This document shows, piece after piece, positions 23,285 through 34,034 of a stretch of 64,000 nt of DNA. How positions within the stretch are numbered: the stretch's first letter is position 1; every line of letters starts with the position of its first letter. The position numbers were made by a program, and so were the translations under genes. This DNA is from Pseudorasbora parva (taxonomy: Eukaryota; Chordata; Actinopteri; Cypriniformes; Gobionidae). Where the stretch lies: positions 34,004,124 to 34,068,123 of the forward strand of contig NC_090188.1 of NCBI RefSeq assembly GCF_024679245.1, read 5' to 3'. Below the pieces are notes generated by a model. It made no database searches and was not told the origin of the DNA. It worked only from the letters and a program-made list of their open reading frames with translations.

Positions 23285-23456
23285 GGCTTTCCTGTAGCTT
23301 AACCAGTAGAAGGTGGCGCTAGCAATGCCAAGGTCATGGGTTAGATTCCCAGGGAAAGCAAGAATTGGTAAGAATTGACAAAAATGTAAGTGTACCTTAA
23401 AAAATGCGATGTAAGTCGCTTTGGATAAAATTATGGCAAATGCAAATGTAAATATG
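23285..23456 (+). mobile_element. tRNA-derived SINE, near full length
   Basis: A tRNA-like head with A-box-like TAGCTTAACCAGTAG and B-box-like GGTTAGATTCCC, then a body ending in ATGTAAGTCGCTTTGGATAA and a tail AATGCAAATGTAAATAT. Fragments of the same tail are at 2737, 12764 and 47527 in the opposite orientation. Confidence 0.7.
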
Positions 23457-23842
23457 TTTCTTTTTTCTTTTTTTTATAAAAATGAAAATAGGCAGAGCGG
23501 TGTTGTATCATATATTTCATTTTATTGTAGCCTAAAATGTACATATATACACTGAGTGAGACTATCAATGTTCCATTAGCAGAGTTGCCTATTGACTTGT
23601 CCTCCTGTCCCGTCGTTCTCCAGTCGAACTTGGCAAGTCTGAATTACACAGAAGCAAATCAGAAGTTTGCATACTGAGAAATGAAGGCTACAATAAAACA
23701 AATTATGTCATAAAACACCTATTTTTTTCCTCATAAAGAAGAAGAAATAAAAAAACTAATACATTTTAGGCTTCAATAAAAATAAATATGTCAAAACAGC
23801 AGTTTCTGCCTTTTTTTTTACTAAAAAAATAAATAAAACATT

Positions 23843-24310
23843 TGTTACGACCTGTCTTGCACTTGTATTGCCGTGTTTTCCTTCTCTCCTTTCCTACTCT
23901 CTATCCTTGCTCTGATAGGTTGTCCTGTGATTGGTGGATGATCGCTAAGGTCATCCAGCTGAGGTGTGGATGATAAAAGGACGCCGTCCACATTCGACAA
24001 GGAGCTCATTGTTGGTTCGGCTGGATCCCTCCTCCGGCCGATGATCAAAGTTTAAATGTTCTTTTTGATGTTTGGGCATGTAAACAAAACCATCAGAGCG
24101 TAGGGGTGTCCAGCTATTTATTTTAAAACTTGTTTGGGTTCTGTTTATGTCAGGCAGGTAGGTTAGCTAAATGTATTTTCTTTTTGCTTCCATTAGGTTA
24201 TTTAGTGTATCTCTTTTTCTTTTTAGGTTTGTTTTGTTTGCTATTTTGGCCTTTGGACACCCTGATGGGATGCTTGTCCTCTTTTGCCTAGATGCCAGCC
24301 GAACTTAGCC
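23843..24310. other. Possible solo LTR or LTR relic
   Basis: The block starts TGTTACGACCTGTC, has a GATAAAAGG TATA-like motif at 23970, and a T-rich downstream part. This looks like an LTR promoter region, but no matching CA end with target duplication was found. Confidence 0.3.
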
Positions 24311-25249
24311 CCGCCCACAACATTTTTAGGTCGGGCAGTTCGGTCTGGCATTGCTCCATAGAGGAGTTATTATCTCTGAACAGAAACTGTTCGGACCAAT
24401 GAAATCATCAGGGCGGGCTTTAAACGATGACGGACAGATGATCAACAGCAACGTAATCATGCACGTCATCAAAGGAGCTTGGATTATATTTACTCGAATC
24501 CTAAACGGAGAGCGTGTTTGTATATGCATTCACCTTCATAATTTCTCTCAAAGATGATGATCATGTTGGGTAAGTACTCTGTGTATCAATAAATTCTTTT
24601 ATTTTTTTACCACACCGGCAAAGATCGTTTATTCCAGCGTGTGTGCAGACAGGGTTGCCAAGTTTTTACAACAAAATCCGCCAACTACTAGCCCTAAACA
24701 ATAGCTTCTCGGGGGGTTCTCCGGGGGAAAAATTGTGTTTGGGGGGTAAAATGTGTGTTATTTAGGCAAGGTTGCCTGCTAAAATTCGCACTCATTGGTC
24801 TATATATCACATAATAGTCGCTTCAACCCTTGGACATAGTAAACAACCGTTGAAAAAAAACGCAGACTTGGCAACACAGTTCAGTTGAGCTCTGTCTGTT
24901 GACATTTGACAGTGCGTTGCTTCGTTGCTCTGATCGGTTTGCTCCATTGGGCTGCGATTATGAGGTGTGTTTCAACCGAACCAGGAAAGACATCAATTGA
25001 AAGGACCTACAAAGGACTAACATTTGTTGACATTTAACATTTAGGCTACAAAAACATCACTCTTCCCATCTTCTTTTTTTTTTTTTATGTACCCTATACA
25101 TGGCCCCTGAATGCAATATCTGGCCCTTAATGGCCCTTGTTACAGAAAAATCCTAGAACCGCCACTGGGGCAAGATTTGTTTTGTTCCGTATTCTAGCAA
25201 TATGTCCATTCGTGCTCTCTTTCAAAAAGATATTGTTACCAAACCTTAT

Positions 25250-25490
25250 GTAATTGCCTACTGGATCAATTTTGCCAACAAAAAGATTGGTTATTGCCAC
25301 ATAAATATCTTATTGCAAAAAAAGTTAGAGAAGTTTCTTTTAAATTCACAGATTCTATCCTGCAAAAAGTTATCTTAGAAATTTTAAACCTAAAAATTGA
25401 CATACAATGTTATTTCTGCAATGCAAAAGATAAGGCCACTGTACATCCGTGTTTTTTTATTTTATTTTATTGTAACTATACAAAAATGTA
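25250..25490 (+). pseudogene. L1/Tx1-type LINE C-terminal relic
   Basis: The frame at 25290-25480 reads LPHKYLIAKKVREVSFKF and IDIQCYFCNAKDKATVHPCF. This resembles the C-terminal reverse-transcriptase zinc-binding segment (C-x2-C...H) of L1-like LINEs. It is short and 5'-truncated, with no active site. Confidence 0.5.
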
Positions 25491-25499
25491 CCCTGGGTG

Positions 25500-25890
25500 G
25501 GGCAGCGAGAGCCAGTAGCGGAACAAAAAATTCTAGTGGCCCTGCTACCACCTTCTGGAAAGATCTGCCCATCCCTGAGCTATCCGCATCAGGAGCGCCA
25601 CTTAGCCTGGAGCTTGGCGGGCTGCAAGGCTGAAGCGTCCTTCACAATGGGGCCCAAGGGAAGGCTGCTGCTGGGGCTGGGCGGGAGGGGCAGTATATGT
25701 TTGATGGTCTCAAATCTGCTTTTGGGCAGCTGAGAACTGTTGGGCAAAGTTCTTGAATGCGCCGCTGAAGAGCACAGCCTGGGATATGGGGGCTTCAAGG
25801 AAACAAGTTCCCTCGGCCTCCTGTGTATCAGTCTCACCTGGCCGAGGGGGCGTGCAGCCACCTTCGTCACCCAGAGGGCGAGATCTTATA
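25500..25890 (-). pseudogene. DIRS-type ORF1 (gag-like) C-terminal relic
   Basis: On the minus strand the frame reads EAPISQAVLFSGAFKNFAQQ, FSAAQKQ and (shifted) RHILPLPP. This parallels the LFGGAVSTVVERFQEVKKQA and FIPRRW segments of the intact DIRS ORF1 at 32565-34034, but is clearly a different family. Frameshifts and stops are present. Together with 30640-30830 it may be one split copy. Confidence 0.45.
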
Positions 25891-25939
25891 CAAATGTTTA
25901 AATATTATAACGGTTTCCACAAAAAAGAAGCAGCACCAT

Positions 25940-26165
25940 GAGTAGTTAAACTTTTTTCAGCAATGATAATAATCATAAATGTTTCTTGATCATCAAAACC
26001 TAATATCATGTGAGATATCAGGATATCAGGACCATGTGACACTGAAGACTGGAGTAATGATGATAAATTCAGCTTTGATACACTTTACTTTATATTCACA
26101 TGGAAAACAGCTGATTTACACTGGAGGAATTATTCACTGTTCTATGTTTTTTTACTGCATTTAAT
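25940..26165. repeat. Dispersed repeat shared with 63590-63680
   Basis: Contains ATGTGACACTGAAGACTGGA followed by GTAATGATGATAAATTCAGC; the copy near 63610 reads ATGTGACATTGAAGACTAAA. A common cyprinid interspersed sequence of unknown class. Confidence 0.5.
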
Positions 26166-26177
26166 TAAATAAATGCA

Positions 26178-26367
26178 ACCATTGAGATGGCCAGGGGCGT
26201 AGCCATCTTTTCAGCAGTATGTCTTACCGAATTAAAAGCAAGAGATGCGATAAATTAGACAATTAGACAAGGTAAAAAAATTTTTTTTTAAAAATTGGTA
26301 TTACATCTGACAATTCTGTCCCCCTTTCTTCTGAAAAGATGGCTATGCCCCTGGCCATCTCAATGGT
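26178..26367. mobile_element. Short foldback MITE
   Basis: Arms of 37 bp (26178-26214 and 26331-26367) are inverted copies with one mismatch, containing GAGATGGCCAGGGGCGTAGC. The 116-bp centre is AT-rich. No target duplication was identified. Confidence 0.7.
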
Positions 26368-26602
26368 CAAGGAACTTCCTCAACTTCGAAGGAGACCTTC
26401 CTCTCCTTTTTGGCAACATTCGCTCTCAAACTACTTCAAACTTCACGCGGATCAGAGACACGATCACTGGGGAGAACTGAGAGAGAGCGCTCCAGCTCAC
26501 AGATCACTCTGAGAGGTCTTTTATACTCAACACAAACCAACTAATGCAAGTGTAAATTCCATCGAAATTGAGATCCGCTTTAAGACTAGTAACACTGTTT
26601 AA

Positions 26603-27969
26603 AGGTGCCCTAGAATAAAAAATGTAATTAACCTTGTCATAGTGAAATAATAAGAGTTCCTTACATGGACATCACATACTGTGAGTCAAAAACACTGTTG
26701 TCTCCTACTTCTTATGTAAATCTCGTAAATCAAAAACACAACGAAAAAAGAAGTGCTTCTCAACATAAACCCAACCGTGACACAAGCGTTTGGGGATCAT
26801 TTACATGCATGCCCCCAACATTTGCATCTGTCCAAACATGTTCATTGTCAGGCGGAACTGACGTAATGGAGCCGAATCATCAGGACTGCAGCGTGACTCG
26901 AGGATAGCAAAAACGGCTCTCATGACACACGTCATGTTTAGGCTGTGCAGGGGACTGTTGTGCAGGGGACTGTCAACAGTCATGGTTGAGGTTTATTATA
27001 ATCGGATACCACAACAATTTATTTCAAAATCGTTCGTTTATTCGGCCCATTTCAAGGGCTTCGCTCAGTGTCTTAAACTGACGGCAACTGTATTCCTGCA
27101 AGCAGTAAGTAGCCTAGTGATTTATCCACTTATTGACTAGCTGTTTAAACAATTTCTGATTGAACTGAAAGTTTCTTAGAGAAACCGCATTGTAGATGAT
27201 GCAAGATGTTAGTACAGTAACAATAGGAAACTCCAAGTACCATACAAATCTAAATAATGTGTCTTATGACAAAGGTTAATATAGGCCTATGATGCTTGTT
27301 CAGAGTACATCAAAGTCACTGCGTAACGTTAGCCTACATTGTGACTAACGTTATATAAACATGCAATATCGTTGAGAAAAAAGACAGGTCTAAAATGTAG
27401 ACTGAATGACACTTTAAGCAGAACATCTCCAATGTAGAATGCTGAAATGCAGCTTACTTGTTTATTGGTGTTTTCAGATCATCCGTTCGCGAGAGAGAGA
27501 GCTTGCGTGTATATGGTTGCCAGATTGGACATGTTTAGGTAAAACACCGGATAGTATACAGGGTTTTTTTCACAGAAAAGCTCTGTTTGGGGGATTTAAT
27601 TGCAACCGCAAACACGCAAGCTCTTTCTCGCGCATGGATGATCTGAAAACACCAAATAAACAAGTAAGCTGCATTTTATCAATCTCCATTTGAGATGTTC
27701 TGCTTAAACTGGTCTGTGTTCTGTCAGGACTCACAAGCTGCTTCACTGATTAACTGAACTGCTGTGAGCTGCTGAAGCCAATCAGAGCAGAGCTCAACTT
27801 TAATATTCATGACTCTTCCAAATAAGCAATTACAGGGACAATTTATGGGGTTGTAATGGACCTGTAAAACTGTATCTGGACAATATTTGCCCTTAAAGAA
27901 GCCAAATACCCTCTGTGTAGATATCAGAGAACAATTTAACATATTGTTCCAAATCATTCTAGGGCACCT
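26603..27969. mobile_element. TTAA-flanked TIR transposon, non-autonomous
   Basis: TTAA at 26599-26602 and 27970-27973 flanks the inverted ends AGGTGCCCTAGAAT. The 1367 bp between has no transposase ORF. It holds an internal inverted pair (CTTACTTGTTTATTGGTGTT near 27453, inverse near 27655) around CGCGAGAGAGAGAGC. TTAA duplication fits piggyBac- or Kolobok-type integration. Confidence 0.72.
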
Positions 27970-28129
27970 TTAAGGTGATATTGTTCTTTGCTGGCTCTCT
28001 GTAGTAATGTTTGCGAAATTGCCATTCTGAACCATTCCTTTCCCTTCCTCCTTTTGTTACTTTTCGTTATCCTGTATATACATGTATTATTTATTTAGTC
28101 ATATGTATTCATAGTATCAATAATTAGAA

Positions 28130-28645
28130 AGGGTTAGTTCACCCAAAAATGAAACCAAGCTTATGATTTACTCACCCTCAAGTCATTATAGGTGTAAATG
28201 ACATTCTGCTTTCAGTCAAATACAATCTGAGTTATATTTATAAAGTCCAGGCTAACGTTAATCCAAGCAGTAGTTAAGTAGTTAAGTTTGCTGTTTTTGA
28301 AGTACATAAAAAATGCAGCTGTCTGCCAAATAACGTGTTCCACAGGGCTCTGATGTGTTAATAGAGCCTTCTGATTCGAATCGATGCGTTTGTGTAAGAA
28401 AAATATCCATATTTAAAAAACTTTATATAGGAACGCCGGCTTGAAGTCTTCCATTATAGCCATGGCTGTTTAAGTATTTAACAGCCACAAGATGGCGGCA
28501 GCATTAAGCATAGAAGTAGTACTGGTCAAGATAACTCGTAGTACCCGGATGAGCGGTTGTTATTTGGAAATAACATTTCCCGCTGGAATGCACGATTGAC
28601 CAATCAGAATCAAGTATTTCACAGAGCCGTGTAATAAATATCTAT
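28130..28645. repeat. Dispersed repeat, copy 1 of a pair with 39025-39490
   Basis: Starts GGGTTAGTTCACCCAAAAAT and ends GCACGATTGACCAATCAGAA, AAGTATTTCACAGAGCCGTGTAATAA (split here for length). A co-linear, diverged copy lies inside the gypsy 5' LTR at 39025-39490. Non-coding; probably a MITE with a TTATTACAC terminus. Confidence 0.7.
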
Positions 28646-28664
28646 ATGTTAATTACAATCCATT

Positions 28665-29105
28665 TGTAACGATGAGTCAACAGAGTGGGGATCCAAATGC
28701 AATTTTATTTAATAAAACAGTCCACAATCAAAGTCTAGAGTTCAGGCAAGATCACAATCCAGGTAGGCAGTCCAAACAAACAAACAAGCAAACACAACAC
28801 AACAAGGCAGGGAATGTAGGCAAAAGAGCAGCCCAGAAACAGGCAGGTGATCGAAAACCAAGAGACATGAAACCATGACAGAACGCTCAGAATTGCAGTG
28901 TTACACTTTACAAGACTTCGCAGTGAATGGCAGAGTGAACATGGTTTATATAGACTGAGGCTAATGGCACACAGGTGTAAACAATAATGGCTGATGAGTC
29001 AGGGCAAAGGATTATGGGTAATGAAGTCCAGAGTGGGGATAAATATTGAGGTAGGGAGCCCTCTGGTGGCGATCAGAGGGAGCCCCAGAGGCCTTATTTG
29101 TGACA
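28665..29105 (-). repeat. 3' LTR of the 28.7-30.5 kb element
   Basis: 441 bp, TG...CA ends on the minus strand. About eight substitutions and two 5-bp indels relative to the other LTR, counted by eye, so the insertion is not brand new. Confidence 0.8.
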
Positions 29106-29257
29106 GAGCCCCCCTCCTAAGGAGTGGCTTCCAGACACTCCTATAATTGTCAAGGAGGGCGGTGGAGCGGAGGCCGGCCTGGGGGTGGGATGGAGGGCCA
29201 GGCCCATGGAGCGGAACAGGACCTGGGACCTGGCTTGACATAGATGGGCCTGGGCGT

Positions 29258-29395
29258 GTAGGCGGACCTGGGCCGTGGGGCCTGGGCGGACCTGGGCCGT
29301 GGGGCCTGGGCGGACCTGGGCCGTGGGGCTTGGGCGGACCTGGGCCGTGGGGCTTGGGCGGACCTGGGCCGTGGGGCTTGGGCGGACCTGGGCAT
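29258..29395. repeat. 24-bp tandem repeat, about 5.5 copies
   Basis: Unit GGCGGACCTGGGCCGTGGGG plus CCTG or CTTG. GC-rich and stop-free on both strands, giving Gly-Pro-Gly-Pro-Trp-Gly-Leu-type or Pro-Arg-Pro-His-Gly-type peptides. Confidence 0.9.
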
Positions 29396-29396
29396 T

Positions 29397-30105
29397 CTAG
29401 AAGCCGTGGAGGTGCGGGCCGTTCAGGGGACCACGCCTGGGAGGCGAGGGCAGAGCAAGAGGCCTGGGAGGCGAGGGCAGAGCAAGAGGCCTGGGTGGCG
29501 AGGGCAGAGCAAGAAGCCTGGGCGGCGAGGGCAGAGCAAGACGCCTGGGTGGCGCATTCAGGACGGCAGCAACCTCCGGAATGTTCTCTGGGCTCGAGCT
29601 CCCCGGACTCCTCCTTCTCCTGCGCTTGCGTCGGTGAGTCCGGTGTATGGTTTCCATAGCCGCTGGAGACTCCAGCATGCCGACCACCTTGTCCGGACAC
29701 ATTGGTATGGCAGTCATCTTGTGCGCCGGTTCTGGTTCAGCAACCACTGGACTAGAGGGTGCAGGAAAGCAATAATCAACACTAGACCCGGTGAACACTG
29801 AGGAGCCAAGCTCCGTGGCCGTCGGAGCTTGACGCATTGTGCCCCCTCCCAAAAAATATTTAGGGGAAACCTCCTCCTCTACCTCCCCAACAGTGTAGGA
29901 GGACCCACTTTCTAAGAGAGCATGATCCAAAAACTCAACCAGTGATCTTCGAGGACCTTCTCTGATGAGTTTGGATTTGTACTGATCATTGAGTCCGTAA
30001 CAAAAAAAGTCAATATGGGCAAAATCCAGGAAGTCTGTTAAATAAGCAAGGTCCAGGAAATCCCGGGTGTGGTCTTCTAGTGATCTATTACCTTGTTTCA
30101 GATGG
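29397..30105 (-). pseudogene. Gag-like fragment of the LTR element
   Basis: The minus-strand frame reads KQGNRSLEDHTRDFLDLAYL, HIDFFCYGLND and RSLVEFLDHALLESGSSY. This resembles the capsid-like segment of fish Ty3/gypsy-related Gag (K/R-Q-G-x-R-S-x-E-x-x-x-x-D-F-L). It is preceded in frame by translated LTR because of the deletion. Downstream come a basic patch (RRKRRRRR) and proline-rich repeats. No CCHC knuckle or protease seen. Confidence 0.6.
29435..29550. repeat. 27-bp tandem repeat, about 4 copies
   Basis: Unit GCCTGGGAGGCGAGGGCAGA plus GCAAGAG, with small changes between copies. Encodes ALPSPPRxL repeats on the minus strand, in the gag-like frame. Confidence 0.85.
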
Positions 30106-30450
30106 ATCACAATCCAGGTAGGCAGTCCAAACAAACAAACAAGCAAACACAACACAACAAGGCAGGGAACGTAGGCAAAAGAGCAGTCCAGAAACAGGCA
30201 GGTGAAACCAAGAGACATGAAACCATGACAGACCGCTCAGAATTGCAGTGTTACACCTTAAAATACTTCGCAGTGAATGGCAGAGTGAACATGGTTTATA
30301 TGAGGCTAATGGCACACAGGTGTAAACAATAATTGCTGATGAGTCAGGGCAAAGGATTATGGGTAATGAAGTCCAGAGTGGGGATAAATATTGAGGTAGG
30401 GAGCCCTCTGGTGGCGATCAGAGGGAGCCCCAGAGGCCTTATTTGTGACA
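30105..30450 (-). repeat. 5' LTR of the 28.7-30.5 kb element, truncated
   Basis: Co-linear with 28750-29105. Lacks the part equivalent to 28665-28749. Confidence 0.8.
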
Positions 30451-30639
30451 CCATTGTTGTTAACCATATATTTATTTATTAAATACCTAGGTTAGGTATT
30501 TCCCTTCTGGGGGATTTAGAGATTTATAATTTGATCACAACCAGTTATGATTCATTATAAATAAGAAATATTAGTACCCATAATTCCCTATTGAGCTAAT
30601 TTATTATAATATGTAGCCTAGTCACTACATGTCTCTGAG

Positions 30640-30830
30640 CATCCTGGCCTGGTAGACCTGGAGGATGGCCATGGCATGCAAAGAGATGGCGGCTTGCCCC
30701 ACAGCTTTGTAGGTCTTCACCACCAAGGTTGATGTGAATCTACAGGCTTTGGAGAGGTCAATTTAGATCGCCACGCCATGCTGAAGCACAATGCGGACAC
30801 AGTTCATCACAACAGAGCGCTCAACTGGGG
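30640..30830 (-). pseudogene. DIRS-type ORF1 relic
   Basis: Minus-strand frame: PVERSVVMNCVRIVLQHG, a stop, then LSKACRFTSTLVVKTYKAVG and AISLHAMAILQVYQARML. It parallels KPCRETSKLVARAYSAAGRA and CLHTLAVLQAYQADLL in the intact DIRS ORF1. Broken; a different, older family. Confidence 0.5.
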
Positions 30831-31489
30831 GAATCCCAGTGTACCCTTTAGCCCCATCGAGGGAGAAGGTGGAGGAGGCCACCGAACAGTCACTAGAAGA
30901 CGAGGACTTCCAGGACCATGTGACCTCCTCCTGCACCTCAGGAAAGAAAGCAACCATCCATGTGCGCTGGAATGCACTGTAACACCAACACTGACTGGAG
31001 AGTGACTTGTCTTGAAGAAGCTGACGAACTTCATATCAGGCTTGGGTAGTAAAGAGGTACTCAGAGCAACGCTTTGCAAATTCTGCATGGAATTGCATCG
31101 CCATTAGTTCATTTTCTAATACTCGAAGATGATAGATTCTAAGCGAAACCCCCATTCGTCGCAAAAAAACAATAAAAAAAGGCTAAGAATTGTTTTGTGT
31201 TAGGATTGCCCTCTTCATTAAGGCCAATACATATATATAGTTAAAAGTGTTTTGATTTACTATAATTATATTAACATTAATATAATAAGCTTGTTTCCGC
31301 TGCAAAAAAAAAATGTATTAATTGCTACGTTGTATCTAACAATTGTGAGTTTACTCTCATAATTCCGCGATAATGAATCGCGAGATATAAATGTGTAATT
31401 GCGAGTTGTAAAGTCTGAATTGCGAGATATAAAGAATTGTGAGTTCCCTTTTGTTCAGTCACTCCGAGTTAAGTCAGTGTGTGACCACA

Positions 31490-31612
31490 AGATTTGTTTG
31501 TCATTTTCAGCCCAGAGCAAACTGAGCTGCACCTGCTTGTCACATGAGATTCAATCACAGAAGTAAACCTTATTCAAATTCTAGTCATGGCAACTTGTTT
31601 AACAGGGCTAAT
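31490..31612. repeat. Dispersed repeat shared with 61315-61435
   Basis: Both copies contain TTTCAGCCCAG(A/G)GCAA, a TCA(A)TCAC.GAAGTAAACCTT block and CAAATTCTAGTCAT. Same orientation, non-coding, class unknown. Confidence 0.6.
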
Positions 31613-32322
31613 TCTGCATTTGAGATGCTCTATAGTCTCATAGACTTTCACATGGGGCAAAATGGCCTGTGAGGGAATGATTTGTTACTATTTTCAACCA
31701 AGGTCAAGAGTGACAAGAGTAAGTTCGTGGATCATTCCGATGAACACTCTTTATTTTTTTAATGAAAAGAAAATGTCTTTTTTATGTCAAAATGACCCAC
31801 GGAGAGATAATGAGGAAGACTTATGTCCATTTAATCCTAATCTAAATAAAATAAGTCTTAATTTAGTTTGATTTGTCTTGATTTTTTAGGGTCTGTAGGT
31901 TTTCATGTTTGAATGTTCAAAAAACACATTATTTTTCACATATTTTACATTGTTGCAGCCCCTTTATTCCCAGTCAGTCAGTAACGCTCTGTGACGCTTT
32001 TCTCAAAACCATTGTTAGCCAACTATGGTTGCAATTACTGTTATTTTATCAGCATATAGGTCAATGCGTTGTGTTTCTGCTAACCATAGTTCCAATGAAC
32101 ATTAGCAAAAGCATCGCAAACGTTTAGGAACTGACAGCTCTCAACCTGTGGTTAGACGGTTAGAAGCATAGTTTCTTGTTTAAAAGACAAATGGACTTAA
32201 TAAATTCTTATCTTGAGCAAAAAGCAAGCCGACATTAAATACATTTTGCATAGCTTGTCAAGAGATTTAGGGACCTAGCATAGTGCAATGCGACGCAAGT
32301 GTTCCCTTTATCGAGGGAACTC

Positions 32323-32483
32323 GCACTGCGTCATCGTAGATGACACATCGGGGAACGCCCTCGGCGTGACGCTGCTGAGTTCATATCAAAAAAGTCCAAT
32401 CTTGATTGGTGTTGCGTAATGACGTAACGAGTGACGGCATACCCGGAGGTATAAAGGGACGCCGGCACAAGCAAACGCAGCTT
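32323..32483 (+). repeat. DIRS left inverted terminal repeat
   Basis: Runs from CACTGCGTCATCGTAGATGA to AAGCAAACGCAGCTT and matches 37418-37579 inverted with few differences. Contains a TATAAAGGGACG box near 32451, 114 bp before the ORF1 ATG, so it probably holds the promoter. Confidence 0.85.
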
Positions 32484-32564
32484 CCTGCTTTCAGCGGTCG
32501 CGCTCTGTGTTCTGTCTGTCTATTTGGTGTTGTTTGTCCCGTAGGGCTTATTATATCTTTAGAT

Positions 32565-34034
32565 ATGGCGAGCGAGCAGTTTAGACAGTGTGTGCCTCCC
32601 TGTCCGCGCTTTATTTCGGGCACGGACACACACCAGCTCTGTGTGCAGTGTCTCGGCGTGCAGCACGCCCGGGCCGCTCTCGAGGGAGCGGCTTGCGGCG
32701 AATGTGATAAGCTGCCGCTGAGAGTACTGCGCTCGCGGCTGGCGGTCTTTGACGAGGCCGGTCAGCCTCGCGAGCCTCGCGGTTCTGGGCCCGCTGTTGC
32801 CGAGGCAGAGCGGCGCCGCAGGTCGTGGGGCTCGCAGCTGGATCTGTCAGCGGGATTAGGGAATGTTGAGGCATCTCTCTCTTCCTCTGACGATTCAGAG
32901 GATCTTCCGCCACGTGTGGAAGCCCGCGCTGCGGCTTCTTCCCGCGAGGCGGAGGATCAGGTGCTCATGCTGTCCGATTCCGAGGGATCGTTGACAATGA
33001 GCACCGAAGCAGGCGCAGTGGGGCAGTCGCCACCCCACTCGCAGGCTATGGAGGAGCTCGTGGAGGTCTTGACTCGCGCTGTGGCCAAGCTGAGCTTAGA
33101 TTGGCCACAAGAGGAAGTGCACGTCCAGCCGCCAAGCAAGCTGGACGAGCGCTTCTTCAAGCGTCGAGCCCAGCCTCCACGCCGGGGTCTGCCGTTTTTC
33201 CCCGACCTGCACAGTGAGCTGTGTAGGGCGTGGGAGAAACCCTTCTCAGCACGTTTGACTACGCCCCCTGCACTTGACTTCGCTAACGTGCTGGGAGCGT
33301 CTGAGAAGGGATATGTTGCGCTGCCGAGGGTAGAAGAGGCGCTCGCGGGCCACCTCTCTCCCGAGACAGCAGCTTCATTGAAGACCCCGGCATTGCCCTC
33401 GAAACCATGCCGAGAGACTTCGAAGCTGGTGGCGAGGGCATATAGTGCGGCTGGTCGCGCTGGTGGGTGCCTGCACACTCTTGCGGTTCTGCAGGCCTAC
33501 CAAGCGGACTTGCTGAAGGAGCTCGATGAGGGCGAGGGTCCCTCTCCGGAGGATGTGACTGAGCTGAGGAAGGCAGCGGATTTGTCTCTTCGTGTCACCA
33601 AACAAGCGGCCCGTGATATCGGCCGCTCCATGGCGGGTTTGGTGTGCGCGGAGAGGCATCTCTGGCTGAACCTGTCGGGGATCAGGGAGAGAGACAGACA
33701 CTTTCTCCTTGATTCCCCGGTTTCGCCTTCTGGCCTTTTCGGCGGCGCTGTGAGCACCGTCGTCGAGAGGTTTCAGGAGGTGAAAAAGCAGGCGGCCGCT
33801 CTCAGCCAGTTCATCCCTCGCCGCTGGGGCTCCTCCAGCAAGGCTGCCTCGAGCGGGCAGTCTCGGCCAGCAGAGGGCTCCTCGCACCGTGAGGTGCAGA
33901 AGCAGAGCGTCGCTTCTCGTGCCCCTCCTGAGGGAGCTTGGCAGAAGAAGCGACGCTCTCGCGGGAAGTCTTCAAAGCCGAAGACCGACCTGAGGGAGGT
34001 TATTCAGGCCAAGAAGGCTTCCAAGCGGTCCTAG
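32565..34034 (+). CDS. DIRS ORF1, Gag-like protein
   Basis: 489 codons from the ATG at 32565 (MASEQFRQC). The frame is open further upstream, but that part lies in the terminal repeat. The N-terminus has a Cys/His cluster: C-x3-C (CVPPC), then DTHQLCVQCLG and CGEC, a putative zinc-binding fold typical of fish DIRS ORF1. The centre is acidic and Ser-rich, followed by a helical core with SKPCRETSKLVARAYSAAG and CLHTLAVLQAYQADLL, and a basic C-terminus (KKRRSRGKSSKPK) suited to nucleic-acid binding. It overlaps ORF2 by 97 bp. Structural role in the particle is inferred from position. Confidence 0.85.
   Translation: MASEQFRQCVPPCPRFISGTDTHQLCVQCLGVQHARAALEGAACGECDKLPLRVLRSRLAVFDEAGQPREPRGSGPAVAEAERRRRSWGSQLDLSAGLGNVEASLSSSDDSEDLPPRVEARAAASSREAEDQVLMLSDSEGSLTMSTEAGAVGQSPPHSQAMEELVEVLTRAVAKLSLDWPQEEVHVQPPSKLDERFFKRRAQPPRRGLPFFPDLHSELCRAWEKPFSARLTTPPALDFANVLGASEKGYVALPRVEEALAGHLSPETAASLKTPALPSKPCRETSKLVARAYSAAGRAGGCLHTLAVLQAYQADLLKELDEGEGPSPEDVTELRKAADLSLRVTKQAARDIGRSMAGLVCAERHLWLNLSGIRERDRHFLLDSPVSPSGLFGGAVSTVVERFQEVKKQAAALSQFIPRRWGSSSKAASSGQSRPAEGSSHREVQKQSVASRAPPEGAWQKKRRSRGKSSKPKTDLREVIQAKKASKRS

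Larger units (their letters stand above)
28665..30450 (-). mobile_element. LTR retrotransposon with 5-bp target duplication, internally deleted
   Basis: Read on the minus strand. The 5' LTR (30450-30105, 346 bp) and 3' LTR (29105-28665, 441 bp) both start TGTCACAAATAAGG. The 3' LTR ends GTTACA. A purine tract (AGGAGGGGGGCTC) abuts the 3' LTR. CCATT flanks both sides (28660-28664 and 30451-30455). The 5' LTR lacks the last 85 bp present in the other, and runs straight into a gag-like frame, so a deletion removed the LTR end, primer site and gag start. No pol is present. Confidence 0.85.

Noticed and set aside
29147..29659. 170-aa plus-strand ORF and overlapping ORFs in several frames
   Set aside because: Produced by GC-rich tandem repeats within the minus-strand LTR element; Gly/Pro repeats with no domain.
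32957..33887. Minus-strand ORFs opposite DIRS ORF1
   Set aside because: Shadows of GC-rich coding sequence; no domains or start context.
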